Shown here piece after piece: positions 39,868 to 51,903 of a stretch of DNA of 64,000 bases. Origin of the DNA: Ziziphus jujuba (lineage: Eukaryota; Streptophyta; Magnoliopsida; Rosales; Rhamnaceae); contig NC_083387.1 in assembly GCF_031755915.1 (NCBI RefSeq), positions 24,306,501 through 24,370,500 on the forward strand. The letters are read 5' to 3'. Each line of letters begins with the position of its first letter. Position 1 is the stretch's first letter. Both the position numbers and the translations under genes were made by a program. The notes below the pieces were generated by a model. That model made no database searches. It worked only from the letters and a program-made list of their open reading frames with translations, and was not told the origin of the DNA.

Positions 39868-42829
39868 TGTAACACCCCGTCCCAAATCGCACCGGAATCC
39901 GTGCATGTTGACCGAGGTTGACCGTTGACCGTTGACCGAAGGGGGTCAAAAGTTGACTTTTTGACTCGGTGAGAATTTTGAGTTGACTAGGGTACCGTGG
40001 CGAAGTGCACGATGCCACGAGTTCGTAGACTGGTAGCACGTCGAAAATGGAGCTACGGTTTGAAAGTTATGGACGAAACAAGTTGCGGTCCAAACTGTCC
40101 AAGGGGTGCCGGAGTTGACTTTTTGTTTATGGGGAATTGAGCTTTGACTCATGCATGGTTGTGAAGTGCTCGTCGATACGAGTTCACAGACTAGCGGCAC
40201 GCTCAAAACGGACATCCGGTTAAAAAGTTATGGACGTTTGAAGTTTACCAGATACCGTATTATTTTAATGTTTTTGGGTCGGTGAACAGTGAAATGCCAC
40301 GTGTCAGCTTTTGAGTGGTCCACGTGGCATGAACAGTGTCATGCAGGGTTTTAATTTTGAAAAAACTCTCGGGGAAGAGAGAGAAAGAGAGAGAGGAGAG
40401 AGAAAGAGAGAGAGAGGACCCGCCGGTCGCCGGTCATTTTCATGTTTTTCCGGCCTAGTTACTGTACACGCGCCGGCCAGCCAGATTGCCCACCTCATTT
40501 CCGGCAAAACCTCCAAATTTCACGGCGAACGGCCGCCGGACGCGCCCGGATCGGACGTCCGAAGTTTGGCGGCGATTTTTCCCCTCCACCGCCGGCCACC
40601 GCGAATCGGCACTGTTCCGGCCATTTTCCGGCCACACGCGCCTGACAGCCTTGATCCTCTCCTCAAGTCCGGCCTACCCACCAAAAATCACGGCCATCGG
40701 ACCACCGACGCGCCGGGATCGGAGCGTTTTCCGGCGAGGGGTCGAAAATCTTCAAACGGTGATTTCTCCGCCGTCCGACCTCCGTTTTGCTCACCGTCGG
40801 TCCCGTTGGATTGCTCTCCTCACGATCTACAAATCTGCAAAATTTCACAGCAAACGGCCACCGCCGGAAAATACTGTTTCGGCGACGGTTGCCGGTGACG
40901 TGGCGGCCTGCCGGAAATTACTGTTCCGGCGAGTACCCGAAAATTCCGGCCAGCTCCAGTCCGCAGTGTTCGACCTCCTGAACCCAAATCCGACTTCCGT
41001 TTCCACCAATTCGCGACGGTTTGGGAGAATTGCGGAGCCGAAACCCGAAAAGCTTCCCGATAAAATTCAAACCCCGTCGGGTACGATCATCGAAAATTAA
41101 GACCGGATCTGTGATTAGCATCACTCGAGCTTCGATTCGGTATATGATTCGTAAATTTTAGTTATCGTTTGTGTTTTGACCCCCCGGGTACCGGGTATTA
41201 TTTACCCGAATAAAATATTAATTTATTTGGCTGTCTGTGAATTTTGTTCTAGGAGCACCGGTGAGTCGTAGAATTGATCCCGTAGTGGATCATGGGTTAA
41301 TTGCGTGCTCCAGGTGAGTGACCCACCTTCAAATTAATTTTGGGAATTTAATTGGTGAATATATAATGTGTGATTTAAATATTTGGAATTTAATTTCTAT
41401 GTGCCAAATATTTATTTGAATTATTGTGGAATTATTTGTGAATTTATCGGATTTAAGAAAATGTGTATTTCACCAATTTATGCCATGTGGAATTATTTTA
41501 TGGTTTTGAGGATTTTGAAATTGGTGTGGTTTTAATGGTAAATTGGGCACGATTCGATTTTCAAATATTTCAAGGAAAATATTTGGTTATGTTGGTGATT
41601 TCAATTTTTATGAAATATGCCCATAAAATATTATGGGATTTGATTATGATATTTCGAAAAATTATTTATGCTTGGAAAAAATGTGGATATTTGAATTGAT
41701 GGATTTGGGAGTTGGTGGATTTGAAAATGATGGAATTTATGGCATTGATTACAAAGAAATTGTGGGAAAATTCCCGGTTCAAGCGGATGGATTATGCCCG
41801 CTATGCTTATGAAAAATGTGAAATTTGTTTTATGATTTAAATTTATGGATTTTATAATTTTTAGATGCACCGTGCACGTACTGGTGTTCTGATTATGTGA
41901 TATGGTATATGTGATATGGTTAGTGTGCACACGGTTGTGATTAGCGCGCAGGTGGGTGTGAGTAGCGCGCGGTTGATATTATGAGGGTGTCCTGTGCATG
42001 CCATCGGAGAGGGCGGCCACCCCCCATGGCCGGGACACCAGGTTAGCAGCGGCGCAGTGGGACGCCACGCGACAGTATGCCGGTTTCTTTCTATAACCTC
42101 CTGTCTGGCGGTACCTTGGGACGCTGGGTACTGTTGGCGCCACTGGTATATAGTGGGTGCATCAAATGATTTTCAGAACTGTGTTTTAAAAATAAAATGT
42201 TTGGAAACTGAATTGGAATTAAAGATATAATTGTTACCGCTTCTGGTATTTAATTGATGTCTTGGTTTCGGGGAATATGGATAAAGGGTTTTGTGAAATT
42301 GTTTTAAAAGGGGAACCTTTCCAACTGAGAGAATTGTAAGGGTTTTGAGAGAAAATATTATTTCCAAATAATTATTATTTATACTTATTACTGTGATAAT
42401 ATATGGTATAGTAGTAGGGTCGCTCACTGAGATGATTAGCATCTCACACTCTTAAATTCCGTTCCTCTAGGTACCAGGTTGTCGGTGTTCACTCGGAGCG
42501 GACTTGATCTTCCTCGCTGTTTTAGTTCGGCAGTACCCTGTTATTCTTTTATTGCAGTTGTAATATTTCTTTCACTCTTGTTGTATTTATTTTGCACTGG
42601 ATTACTGTATTTATTTTTTTTAAGTACTGCAATTTGTGGAACCAATTTGTAGTTTGTGGGAGGAATAAGGGGATATTTTTGAAGTGTGTTTTCAGTGCAG
42701 GTAAATTTGTGGTAAGTAAATCCCTTAGGGGAGGTGCTGCCAGATTTTCCGTTGGAAGGTTCGGTGGTATTTCCCTGGGATCAGGGCTGTCTAGGGTTCC
42801 GGAGGAGGAATTCTGGACGGGTCCTGACA
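39868..42829 (+). mobile_element. Solo LTR (2.96 kb), nested in the MULE
   Basis: It begins TGTAACACCCCGTCCC and ends GACGGGTCCTGACA, so it has TG...CA termini with a short imperfect inverted end. The 5-bp GTTTT lies on both sides (39863-39867 and 42830-42834). There is no gag-pol, PBS or second LTR, so it is best read as the product of recombination between two LTRs. The part at 40330-41100 is strikingly GC-rich and contains a GA-rich tract (40376-40420), which accounts for several long but spurious open frames on both strands. The size and the TGTAACACCCC start suggest a Gypsy-type element; the superfamily call is tentative. Confidence 0.85.
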
Positions 42830-42930
42830 GTTTTCCTCCTGTTGGAAAACATTTCCTCCAAGCGGAAATCGTTGAATAATTTTTACTCCTATTAGAAACT
42901 AATTTCCTCCACTTGGAAAATCAATTTCTA
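42830..42930. repeat. TTTCCTCC/GCGGAAA array, right of the solo LTR
   Basis: Continuation of the array interrupted at 39867, with copies of 'ttttcctcc', 'catttcctccaagcggaaat' and 'aatttcctccacttggaaa'. Confidence 0.7.
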
Positions 42931-43134
42931 ATAGATTATATAAGTTAATAGTAGGGTAAAAAAAATTGGGAGTGGAGACAAATATTATATAAGATGAAGA
43001 TGGAGTTAACAAAAAATGTAGTGACATTTAAAATCAATAACCATTTTATATCCACCGTGGAGTAGAAAATATTATATCCAATATATGAAATAATTATCAA
43101 AACATATTAAACCATAACACTAAATTAAAACTTT

Positions 43135-45700
43135 CTAATTCAAAGCATAAGACAATGGATTCGTACATCTCTGCCTATAATGTCCAACACCACCGCATCG
43201 GCTACATCTACGTCCAATAACATCTTCACCTTCAGATGGTATGCGTTGCATCCTCGGTCTACCGGCTCGCCTACGTGTCCATCTTGGTGGAAGAACAATG
43301 CGACTTGCCACGTCATCCAGGACATGCCACTGTTTTTCATCTAACAAAGGATAAATGGACTCAGCATAAGCTGCACGATATGCATCCGCGGTGTAGTAAT
43401 GAGAACACATGCCATAAGGAGCAATTTTTCGATCTCTGCAAGCGGCAATACAATGATCACAAGGATATTGATCAAGATCGAAGACTTTGCATGAGCATGT
43501 TTTTGATTGGAGATTAACTGTACCCCTCAAACTCCCACCTTCCACAAGAAATTCATGCATATTAATGGCTTTCACACGTAGTCCGATGGACTCCAAATTT
43601 CGTAGTTTGAGTTGCTCTTCCATATGGTCAGTCACAGGCTTTGTCAATTTTGCACTTGCAGTACGTCGCTCATAAAACCACCTTTGCAATAAATCCCGTA
43701 TGTGCTCTATTAATGCTACTATTGGCATCTCTCTAGCATCTAGCAGAATGCCATTCAAGCTTTCTGCAATATTGGTGGTCATGATAGTGTACCTTCTACA
43801 CGGACAAAGAGAACGTGCCCACCTTGTAGGGTCACATGATCGAATGTACTGGGCAGCCCTACTGTTTTTTGCCTCAATTTGTCCCATATAAAACTCAAAA
43901 TCTTCAACCAAATATGCACTAGCTGCGAGCATGAAACATTGTATTATTGATTCATCTTTCGCATGTCCATTTACTTTAATATTTCTGCTTATATGGTACA
44001 TGCACAACGCATGGTATGCATTGGGAAAAACTTTGCGTAATGCCCTTTCAATAGCGGGGTGTCTATCACTCACAAACATCAAATCTGGAAAATCTCCGAT
44101 GGCATCCTTCAGGTTTTGGAAAAACCATGTATATGCTTGCTCGTTCTCTCCATCTCCAATGCCGAAAGCCAAAGGATATATTTGCTTATTGCCATCCATG
44201 CCCGATGCAATATACATGTACCCTTTGTATTTCCCTTTCAATGTAGTTGCATCAACAGCCAACACGGGTCTTATGTGGGATTTAAATCCCCTAATGCATG
44301 CTCCAATCGCCATAAAGAAATATACAAAATTGTTATTATCGTCTGTTTTGATATGTGTAACAGTCCCAGGGTTCTTCGACACTAACTCATAACAATAGGC
44401 AGGTAACTTAGCAAAATTCTCCTCTGGAGATCCCCTAACACTGTTAAATGCATACTCTTTACCTCTCCATGCTTTGTTGTAGCTTATATTCACCCCATAT
44501 TTCTGCAAAAAATCATGTTGAATTTCTTTGGGTTTGTAAACACGTGCAATACCTTCATATTTAGATTTGATTACATTGCCCGATAACCCGGCTACTGGCT
44601 TGCTTGTGTTCTCGATGCACGATATCTAACGAGCAACTATGTACATTATCAAAAATTCTCACAATAAATATTTCTCCATTTTTAAATGTGGTTGCACGTA
44701 GTCGCCATTTACAAGTATTTTCCAAGCATATAACCTCATACCGTTGTGTAGTTGACCGTGTCACCTTGAACTCCTTATTTTCTCGCATGCAATAGATACT
44801 CAGTTTATTCTGTAGGTCACGTTTGTTGTGAAATAATTGTCCAACTACTATGCTCTCATAGCCAGTGAACTTTGACGAAAATATGGCCATAGAACCACTT
44901 CTGTTGCTCGATGATACGTGGTCACTTGTAGCACGATGAACCCTAACATCATCAACTCCTTCATTGTTCATTTCAGGATGCATATTATTATCATTGTCCG
45001 GCAACTCATGATCAAAATCTACATCATTATGATCAACATCATCCCCTGCTGCATTGTAATTCTCATCATGATCAATATGATGCAACTGCTCATACTCCTC
45101 GTCGTTAGGAAACCGTTCAGCATAGTCACCTCCAACATCAACTCCTTCGTGGATGTTAAATGATGTCCAGGCCCCACGAACATCAACTTGATCTCTAAAC
45201 TGAGTTTCTTGAACCATAATTTCCTGAGATGTAGCCTGAATAGGTTCAGTACCGGAAGCTTGTGGTAGACGAGCGCCAATTGGAGGACAAGAAAAAGAAT
45301 GAAGATTACTCCCACTATCCAAAGCAAATGCTGTTTGATGAACATTTCTACATACATGTTCAACTTTCGAAATCACCTCAACATACAATGGAGGCCGCAT
45401 CATTGTCATCCCTCCATTCCTCACTTCTTGAAGAAAGTATTTCACATCCCTATCACATCGTATTTCTGTAGGATCCAACTTTTCTGCACATCGTCCATAT
45501 ATCCATTTTAGCTTTAGCAAATATTCATTTCGATCTATCTTAATAGAATTGAAAATCTCATCCTCTAACTCTGATTTTGTGCATCTCTTGCCGACGGAAA
45601 CCATTACATTTTTACCATTTCGATATTCCCAATCACCACTATCATTTTGTACCAATGTTCCATTGTATAAAACCGCAATTACAATGTCATCATCCTCCAT
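43135..45700 (-). pseudogene. MuDR-type MULE transposase with a single frameshift
   Basis: Starts at 45700. The N-terminal part has a PB1-like MuDR N domain (IAVLYNGTLV...) and an acidic linker. Next is the DNA-binding domain (VVGQLFHNKRDLQNKLS, CKWRLRATTF, HSCSLDIVHREHKQASS). One extra base at about 44578-44583 then shifts the frame; the protein resumes as NVIKSKYEGIARVYKPKEIQ. The catalytic region follows: Asp in LAVDATTLKGKY, Asp in FVSDRHPAI, CMYHISRN and Glu in NIAESLNG. A SWIM zinc finger (CSCKVFDLDQYPCDHC) and a C-terminal CCHC knuckle (CSRCGGVGHYRQRC) complete it. Apart from the frameshift no stop is visible, so this is either a young inactive copy or a sequencing error in an active one. 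Confidence 0.92.
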
Positions 45701-45835
45701 TTTACTACAAAATTAAATAAATAATGTTAAACTAAATCAATAAGTATATAAAATTTTGAATAATACTGAACAAACATATTAACTATATTAAAAAAGTTGA
45801 TTCTGTTTTTTTTTTTTGGGCCAAATATAGCTTTT

Positions 45836-45990
45836 TCCTACTGGCGGAAAATTGGCGGAAAACTGGCAGAAAAATGGCAGAAAATTGGCGAAAAACTGGC
45901 GGAAAATTGGCGGAAATTTTGCGAAAACTGACAAACTGGAGGAAATTGGCGGAAGTTCATCTTTTTCGCCAAATTTCCTCCGTTTTTACT
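45836..45990. repeat. GGCGGAAAA(A/T) short tandem repeats before the transposase gene
   Basis: About a dozen copies of 'tggcggaaaa' variants at 12-14-bp spacing, followed by the complementary word ('ttcgccaaatttcctcc'). They lie 140-290 bp upstream of the transposase start, between it and the right terminal repeat. Possible transposase-binding or promoter array. Confidence 0.75.
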
Positions 45991-46471
45991 GTTTTTCGCG
46001 ATTTTTCAGTTTTACACAAAATTTCTCCCATTTTCAAACCATATGCCACCTAAGTATCTTTAAAATCACATATAACATCTCATAAATTAATTTCTTGCAT
46101 ACCCATATCAAATAAAAAGTTTAAAAAATCCTAAACTAATAAAACTTACAAGAAAAAAGAGAAAGAGACATATTTACTTACTTTCATCTAATAAGAAAAA
46201 AGATAAAATTTTTACCTGATTTTAGTTTGAGATATGAAAAAATACAAAAAAATAAGAGTGAGAGGCGATGAGATGCAAAGAGTGACCTTAGAGAAACCCC
46301 ACGAACAGCTGTGTAGAGGAAGAAAGGAAAGGGTAAAAAAAAAAAACCTTTTGCGTAATTTTCAATTTTATCAAGGGTATTTTTGTCCCAAGGTGGTTAG
46401 TTTTAAAAAAAAAAAAAATTTGCTATTTTTCTAAAATGGAGTTGTAAGGTGGCTATTTTTCGAGAAAACCC

Positions 46472-46480
46472 TATCTAATA
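46472..46480. repeat. MULE target-site duplication, right (TATCTAATA)
   Basis: Identical to 34236-34244. Confidence 0.93.
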
Positions 46481-47455
46481 AAGGACGATGAAAAAAATAC
46501 CATCGACTTCAAACGCACCCAAGGTCCATGACAATACATGAAAGATTTAGACTTACTCGAATATATACAAATAATAAGAGACTTTAAGACGCCCCCTTTT
46601 TTTTTTTTTTTTGGGTTGCTAAAAGAGACTTTAAGACGCCCTTGTAGTACTAATTAATGACACTTTGATTGTTTAATTATTGAGTTTCCTTTTAAATTTG
46701 TTTTTTTTTTTTTTTCAAATAGGACCTGATTAAAAAAAATAGGATTTGTATCTATTTTATTTATTTAACTATTTAGGAAATTATGAAAGGATTTGGATCT
46801 TCTTCTTATTTATGTTATACTTAAGTTATCTAAGAACATCTCTAATGATTAATGTGAATTGTTTTTAATATGGTATATAAATTTATATTATCTAAATTTA
46901 AACGGTATAAATATATAATCATTTTTAAAATTCTTCCCCAATGATAATATTTATGAAAATTATTTATTATTGTTATTTAATTATATATTTTATAAATATT
47001 TTTTCCTTTTTAAAAAATTAATTTTTATAAAAATAATTTGAATTTAGAAATCTTTACAATGCCTAAAAGTAAACAATCATTTAATAATGTTCAAGCCACA
47101 TCAAAGTTGATATTCATTATAAATATTACCTTTGGAGAGTAACGTCTTTAAAACATTATTTATAGAAAAATGATTGATGAACAATCATCAGTTAGATTTA
47201 CATATACAATTTAAATAGTTATTATTAAAATATTTATTTTAAAAATTTTATTGCAAAAAATAATATAATTAAATATTTCAATTAAAATTTACCATTTAAA
47301 TTTATAATTATTATCAATAATAATAAATAGCAAAATTCATATTTATATTACTTATTTAGCATATTTATTTTTACAATTTATATTCCCATTAAAAATGCTC
47401 TAAACTAATAGTTATTCCCATCATGGTATATTTGTATATGACCAAACACAAATGT
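46481..47455. other. AT-rich spacer at the A/B unit boundary
   Basis: The first ~100 bp ('gacttcaaacgcacccaaggtccatgac') align with 62595-62650, the end of unit B. The rest is AT-rich without recognisable features. A 28-bp word around 'agagactttaagacgccc' is repeated at 46577 and 46623. Confidence 0.55.
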
Positions 47456-47459
47456 GAAA

Positions 47460-47700
47460 GGAAGAAGGGCGGCTTCTTTCACAAAGTCACCTGTGATTGC
47501 TGACGCCGCGACAGGATTAATGTAACGAACTGGCGCTCCACAACCAAATTCCTTAGCAAACGATTACACATTATAATCCCAGCAATCAGCATATTGGCCC
47601 GGGCTGACGATTCTGTTCTAACAGCAGTCTCGCATCCATGGAGGTAGTCTTCTTTAAACCATATAGTTTTATCCCTAATAAAATAATCCACTAATTGAGC
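47460..47700 (-). pseudogene. Unidentified gene fragment with a frameshift
   Basis: The - strand gives IWFKEDYLHGCETAVRTESS and SARANMLIAGIIMCNRLL in one frame. It then continues in another as KEFGCGAPVRYINPVAASA and ITGDFVKEAALL. The two parts join naturally if one base is missing near 47555, so this is a decayed piece of a real protein gene. I do not recognise the family. The base composition is higher in GC than the surroundings. It lies outside any transposon defined here. Confidence 0.5.
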
Positions 47701-47739
47701 CGAAAGATATATGCTCCTTTAAGTAAGTTTATATGATTG

Positions 47740-47774
<35 letters not shown>

Positions 47775-48443
47775 GTAAGTTTATATGGATAATTGGCAAA
47801 AGAGAGAGCATCAAAACTTATCATCCACCGAGAAATTATTCGTCCATGACCATGTGTGGGGTACTAATATGGTACACGCATCCATGTAGAGGCAGCCATA
47901 TTAATTTCAAAAAGATATGTGTCTTCATATTGTCCAATTGAACAAAATAACATCATTAAAAAAATGTCAAATTTTCCCATTCCTTAATTTGCTATTCACT
48001 GTATAATTCTCCCTTCAGCAACGGTTCTTTCCAATTTTCTACATCCTATTTCTTCCTGATCATCTGAGAAAATTTCTTGGTGGTCTAGCTAGATTCAGAA
48101 TTTGAGCCCGTATCTACAATTCTTGGAATCACACCAGAGCGATATACCATGGAAGAGGTACAGAATCATTATCTTCTAGTTTGTGAATCAAAGTTAGATA
48201 ACATTATAATGCCTCAATTACCTTTGACTTGCATAATACCTCAACGCATCTTTGTTTCTAGAAAATCTGTTCATATACCAATCCATCTCGATGCATTAAT
48301 GTTCCACAACTACCATCACATTTAATACCTTCAGCTCATAATTATTATGGAATTAGTTAAGTCTGTAAGTCATGAATCCACTTTCTATACCAACTACTAG
48401 CAAGCTGTCTAATTAATGTTCATACTGGAATACTATCCTCTAA
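47701..48443. other. Spacer with a poly-A tract
   Basis: A run of about 32 A at 47740-47771 follows the pseudogene fragment. Nothing else was recognised up to the start of visible A/B homology at 48444. Confidence 0.5.
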
Positions 48444-48499
48444 ATAAGTCAAAATTTTACATATATAGAATGATGGTGATTTCAATTTTTCTAATTAAT

Positions 48500-48990
48500 G
48501 CTAATTAATTCAGATGGCAAATATGAAAATGGACCAAATAGAGTTCAATACTTTGCATCAAAGATTAGGTCATACTTATTTTACTTGTTTTTCTGTAAAA
48601 ACAAAAAATTATGCAACCAGTTTTCGAATATCAATAAAGGGAGCCTACTATTTTGTTTCTTGTGACGGCACACAAACTTGGAAAACGGCGCATGGAAACA
48701 TTTCTCCTTATTATATTTATTCATTTCGTTGACGATTTCACACGATTTACTTGGATTTCCCCTTTGAAGAACAAATCATAAGCTTTTACCACATTTGTTA
48801 TCTTTCATAATTGAATGGCACAGAGGAGTACCGGACAGAAATTAAAAATGTTTACAAACAGGTTAGGGAGGTGAATTTAGAACCTTTATTCCTTTTTCCA
48901 AATCAATGCAGAATTATTGCAGAAAGAAAACATAGACATATACATATTGTTGAAGTTAGATTAGTTTATTAGCTCAAGCCCATATATATG
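48500..48990 (+). pseudogene. Ty1/copia integrase relic, unit B
   Basis: Counterpart of 70-620. It reads FNTLHQRLGHT near 48540-48575, like the GAG-pre-integrase 'LWHQRLGH' motif. Frames then break repeatedly; the AERKHRHI-like end of the integrase core is at 48925-48950. Non-functional. Confidence 0.65.
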
Positions 48991-50326
48991 TCACTTAATT
49001 AATTACTGATGGGAGCTTCCATTTAAGCACTTTTTTTAAAAAAATTAACAGACTTCCAACAGCTGTTCTTGATTTATAAGTTCCATATCACAAACTCTGC
49101 AATCAAGTTCAATTATTCACCAGTGAAAGTACTTGGATGTCAATAATATTATAATTATCTCAGACCCTATTATACACACAATCTTCAATTTAATACATCT
49201 AAGTGTTTATCAGGCATATATTGTGGAGCATAAAGGATACAAAATATTTGCATTCTTCTGGTAGAATATATATATATATATATATGCCGAGTTTAATGCA
49301 AAAAGAATTTCTTTTTTGCTGCTGGTTTTCCTACAACAAGCAAAACCCATAGCTAGCAATCATGCTAACCTGTCACAAAAGCTCACACTAGCATTTTCTT
49401 TTATAATCTGACACTTCAAAGTTCAAATATCTCTACTAATATGACGTGATTTGCGTATGTTTCTTCTTGCGGCGTTACTGTACCTATTCAAATTAATATA
49501 CACGTTCCTATCAATAAATAAATGTACATGTATAATATACAATTGTTTGAAAGGTATATATATCAAGATATCTTCAAAAAAAGAAAGGTATATAAAGATA
49601 ATATGAATAATTGACAAAATAGTACATAGCTACTTACTCAACTGTATTATTGAATTATCACTTGCAATATTAATCAACACTTGAAAACTGTATAGAAAAA
49701 CTTATTTTCGTATAGATTTTTTTATTCTTTTATTAGAGTTGAGGGATTTGAATTCTAATCATTGCTTAGGAAAATATTGGTTTTTATTATTAAATTGTCC
49801 ATGCATGGATTTTTTGTTAGTTTTAAAAGATAAAAAGAGATAAAAGACGCAATTTAATAATTAGTATATCAGCTCTGTAGGACCCAACTGATACAAATAG
49901 CATGCTCATTCATATTAAAATAAATATGTAGGGGTAAAATAGTAAATCTGCCAAATTAAAAGCATATTATTATTTATTATTAATGTAATTCTAATTCGGA
50001 ATAATAATTAAAGCATGGAAAGAAGTGTGATGCATCAAACTCTCAATTTTATATATATTGAAGTGAGGAATATGTTAATTACACAAATTTCACTTAATAA
50101 TAATAACAATCGATATTGATTCCCAAATCTTGAATTGGATGAGGCATGAAATATAAAATTCTCCGTCCCTTAATCTAATATATGTAAAAACGAATAAAAA
50201 ATAAAAAAGAGTTGGAAAAAAATTATCACAAAGACAAACTCAACCATCAAATAACTCAAAAATCACTACTCTCTCAAAATATAAGAACATATCAAACGAA
50301 AAAAGAAAAATTTCTGAAGGCAGTAC

Positions 50327-50329
<3 letters not shown>

Positions 50330-50380
<51 letters not shown>

Positions 50381-50383
50381 TAT
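50330..50383. repeat. (ATT)n microsatellite
   Basis: About 17 ATT units. Absent from the matching place in unit A, near 15240. Poly-Leu and poly-Ile frames across it are artefacts. Confidence 0.95.
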
Positions 50384-50639
50384 TGAAGATGAGAAAAGGC
50401 CACCATTACTCTGCTTTTCAAGTAAGGATTTTCGTCCATTCGTACGAAATGATGAAAAAAAGTTAATGATTTTAGAGGACAATTCCAATTAAATGCAATA
50501 GAGGTCCACCGATATAAAGAGCCTTACATATTTCAAAAAATAACAATATAATAAAAGCGATTGTTTTTGCTTCTTTCACTGCATTTTATATAATATTTTT
50601 TTAAGATATTTTTCATCATTAAATGTCTAGTAGATTTTA

Positions 50640-50756
50640 ATTTTTAATTTTTATTTTTGGCTGACCCCATGCCCTCCCCACCCCAGCGACTCGAACTGGC
50701 GCATCTCTGGCGCAAGTATGAGTCTGGACCACCAGGCCAGGACACTTGGTTTTTAT
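50640..50756 (-). mobile_element. tRNA-derived SINE
   Basis: Read on the - strand it has an RNA polymerase III A box (TGGCCTGGTGGTCC, about 50728-50741) and a B box (AGTTCGAGTCG, about 50688-50698), 30-40 bp apart, and ends in an A-rich tail at 50635-50656. The matching place in unit A (about 15470) is uninterrupted, so it inserted in unit B after the duplication. Family not assigned; it resembles Au-like plant SINEs in layout. Confidence 0.75.
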
Positions 50757-51633
50757 TGGGTAATATTAAATTGCTCAATACATAGCAATCAAATAATATT
50801 AATATTATTTGGTACATATTAACATAATAATATTAAGTTGTTCAATTAACTATAACCAAACATATTTTTTATATCAAAAACTGAATTTTTTTAGTAAAAA
50901 TAAATATATATAATCTATTTAAATAAAGTATAATTTATTTATAAATTCCATTAAATTGTTTTAAATATAATTATATTTGATGAAGAATATTTAATAAAAA
51001 AATTCAAAACTTAAAAACATTTATTAATAAATTACAAAAAATAAAAATATATTTAAAATAATTAAATAATTTATATGTATAAATTATATTGTATATGAAT
51101 GAATAAATTACAGTTACATATTTTTGTTTTAAAAAAGAAAAATTATTTATTAAAGGTGAAAAGTATGTTTACTTTTTGTTATCTGAATATATCTATATAA
51201 TTGGGTTGATATGTAATAACAATTTAATATTATTTGATTAATGTGTACTAAAAAATTTAATATTGTTTAGCTGAAATTTACAAAATATTAAATAAAAAAT
51301 GTATTTGAGGAATTTTATATGAAATGCAGTGGGGAATGCAAAAATAATATGTAAAAATATTTTTTGAAAAAAAAATGGCCTTTATAGATTTCCAAAGGTG
51401 TTTAGTAGTTGGGCTCCCTTTATGCTTGGATTTTTAATCATTCAGGAGACATCCAATGGTAAGCTCCCTTATTTTCTACACAATATGAAAGTTGCCTATT
51501 TAGAGCCATCTATATAAACATACCACATTTATAGATCTATATCTATAGCTATATCCAGGTCATGTAAACAAAAGTAATTTATTACCCATCCAAAATTGTA
51601 AAAGCTATTATTTCCGACTTTCAATATCAAAAT

Positions 51634-51668
<35 letters not shown>

Positions 51669-51804
51669 AAGGTCACGTGGTATGAATTAAGCCACGGGAT
51701 GAAGGTGGCCTGTATTTAAGTTTGACAATATTTTAGCTGACGTTGTTGTTTTATCTTGTTTGGTTTCAAGTTTTAGTAAAACAATAAAATAAAAAAAATT
51801 ATAT

Positions 51805-51812
51805 TATATAAA
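51805..51812 (+). promoter_or_regulatory. Putative TATA box of SCPL gene B
   Basis: TATATAAA lies 92 bp before the ATG at 51904, almost the same distance as in gene A. The sequence upstream of the shared leader differs from gene A, so the two core promoters are not alignable base for base. Confidence 0.4.
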
Positions 51813-51903
51813 TCTATTTCAGTAGCCCTATTAAAAAAAAAAAAAAAAAAAAGAGCCATTAATTACAAGATCAGCAGCAAGCAAGCAAACCATTTGGGCA
51901 ACA

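Larger units (their letters stand above)
34245..46471. mobile_element. Mutator-like element (MULE), 12.2 kb, carrying Ulp1-like protease and MuDR transposase
   Basis: The ends are inverted repeats of at least 75 bp starting GGGTTTT, with shared blocks GAAAAATAGCCAC, TTACAACT and CATTTTAGAAAAATAGCAAA. Perfect 9-bp TATCTAATA duplications flank it. Inside are a tandem-repeat region (35.9-37.4 kb), an Ulp1-like gene on the + strand (ending 39473), a nested solo LTR (39868-42829) and a MuDR-type transposase on the - strand (43135-45700). Presence of an Ulp1 domain places it with the Kaonashi-like MULEs known from plants. The well-matched ends and identical target duplication suggest a fairly recent insertion. 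Confidence 0.94.
48991..51640. other. AT-rich 5' flank of SCPL gene B
   Basis: Aligns with 14007-17286. It includes the unoccupied CACTA insertion site near 48994-49005, a perfect (ATT)n microsatellite at 50330-50383 and the SINE described separately. No gene. Confidence 0.7.

Noticed and set aside
40311..41100. Long GC-rich open frames on both strands (up to 204 codons)
   Set aside because: They lie inside the solo LTR, overlap in several frames, and show low-complexity Arg/Pro/Ser composition. The GC content alone explains the lack of stops.
43236..45511. Several + strand open frames opposite the MULE transposase
   Set aside because: Antisense shadows; the - strand carries the DDE, SWIM and CCHC motifs.
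50212..50488. Poly-Leu and poly-Ile frames on both strands
   Set aside because: Caused by the (ATT)n microsatellite.
50640..50756. Functional tRNA gene
   Set aside because: A and B boxes are present, but the segment does not fold into a full cloverleaf by eye and has an A-rich tail, so a SINE fits better.
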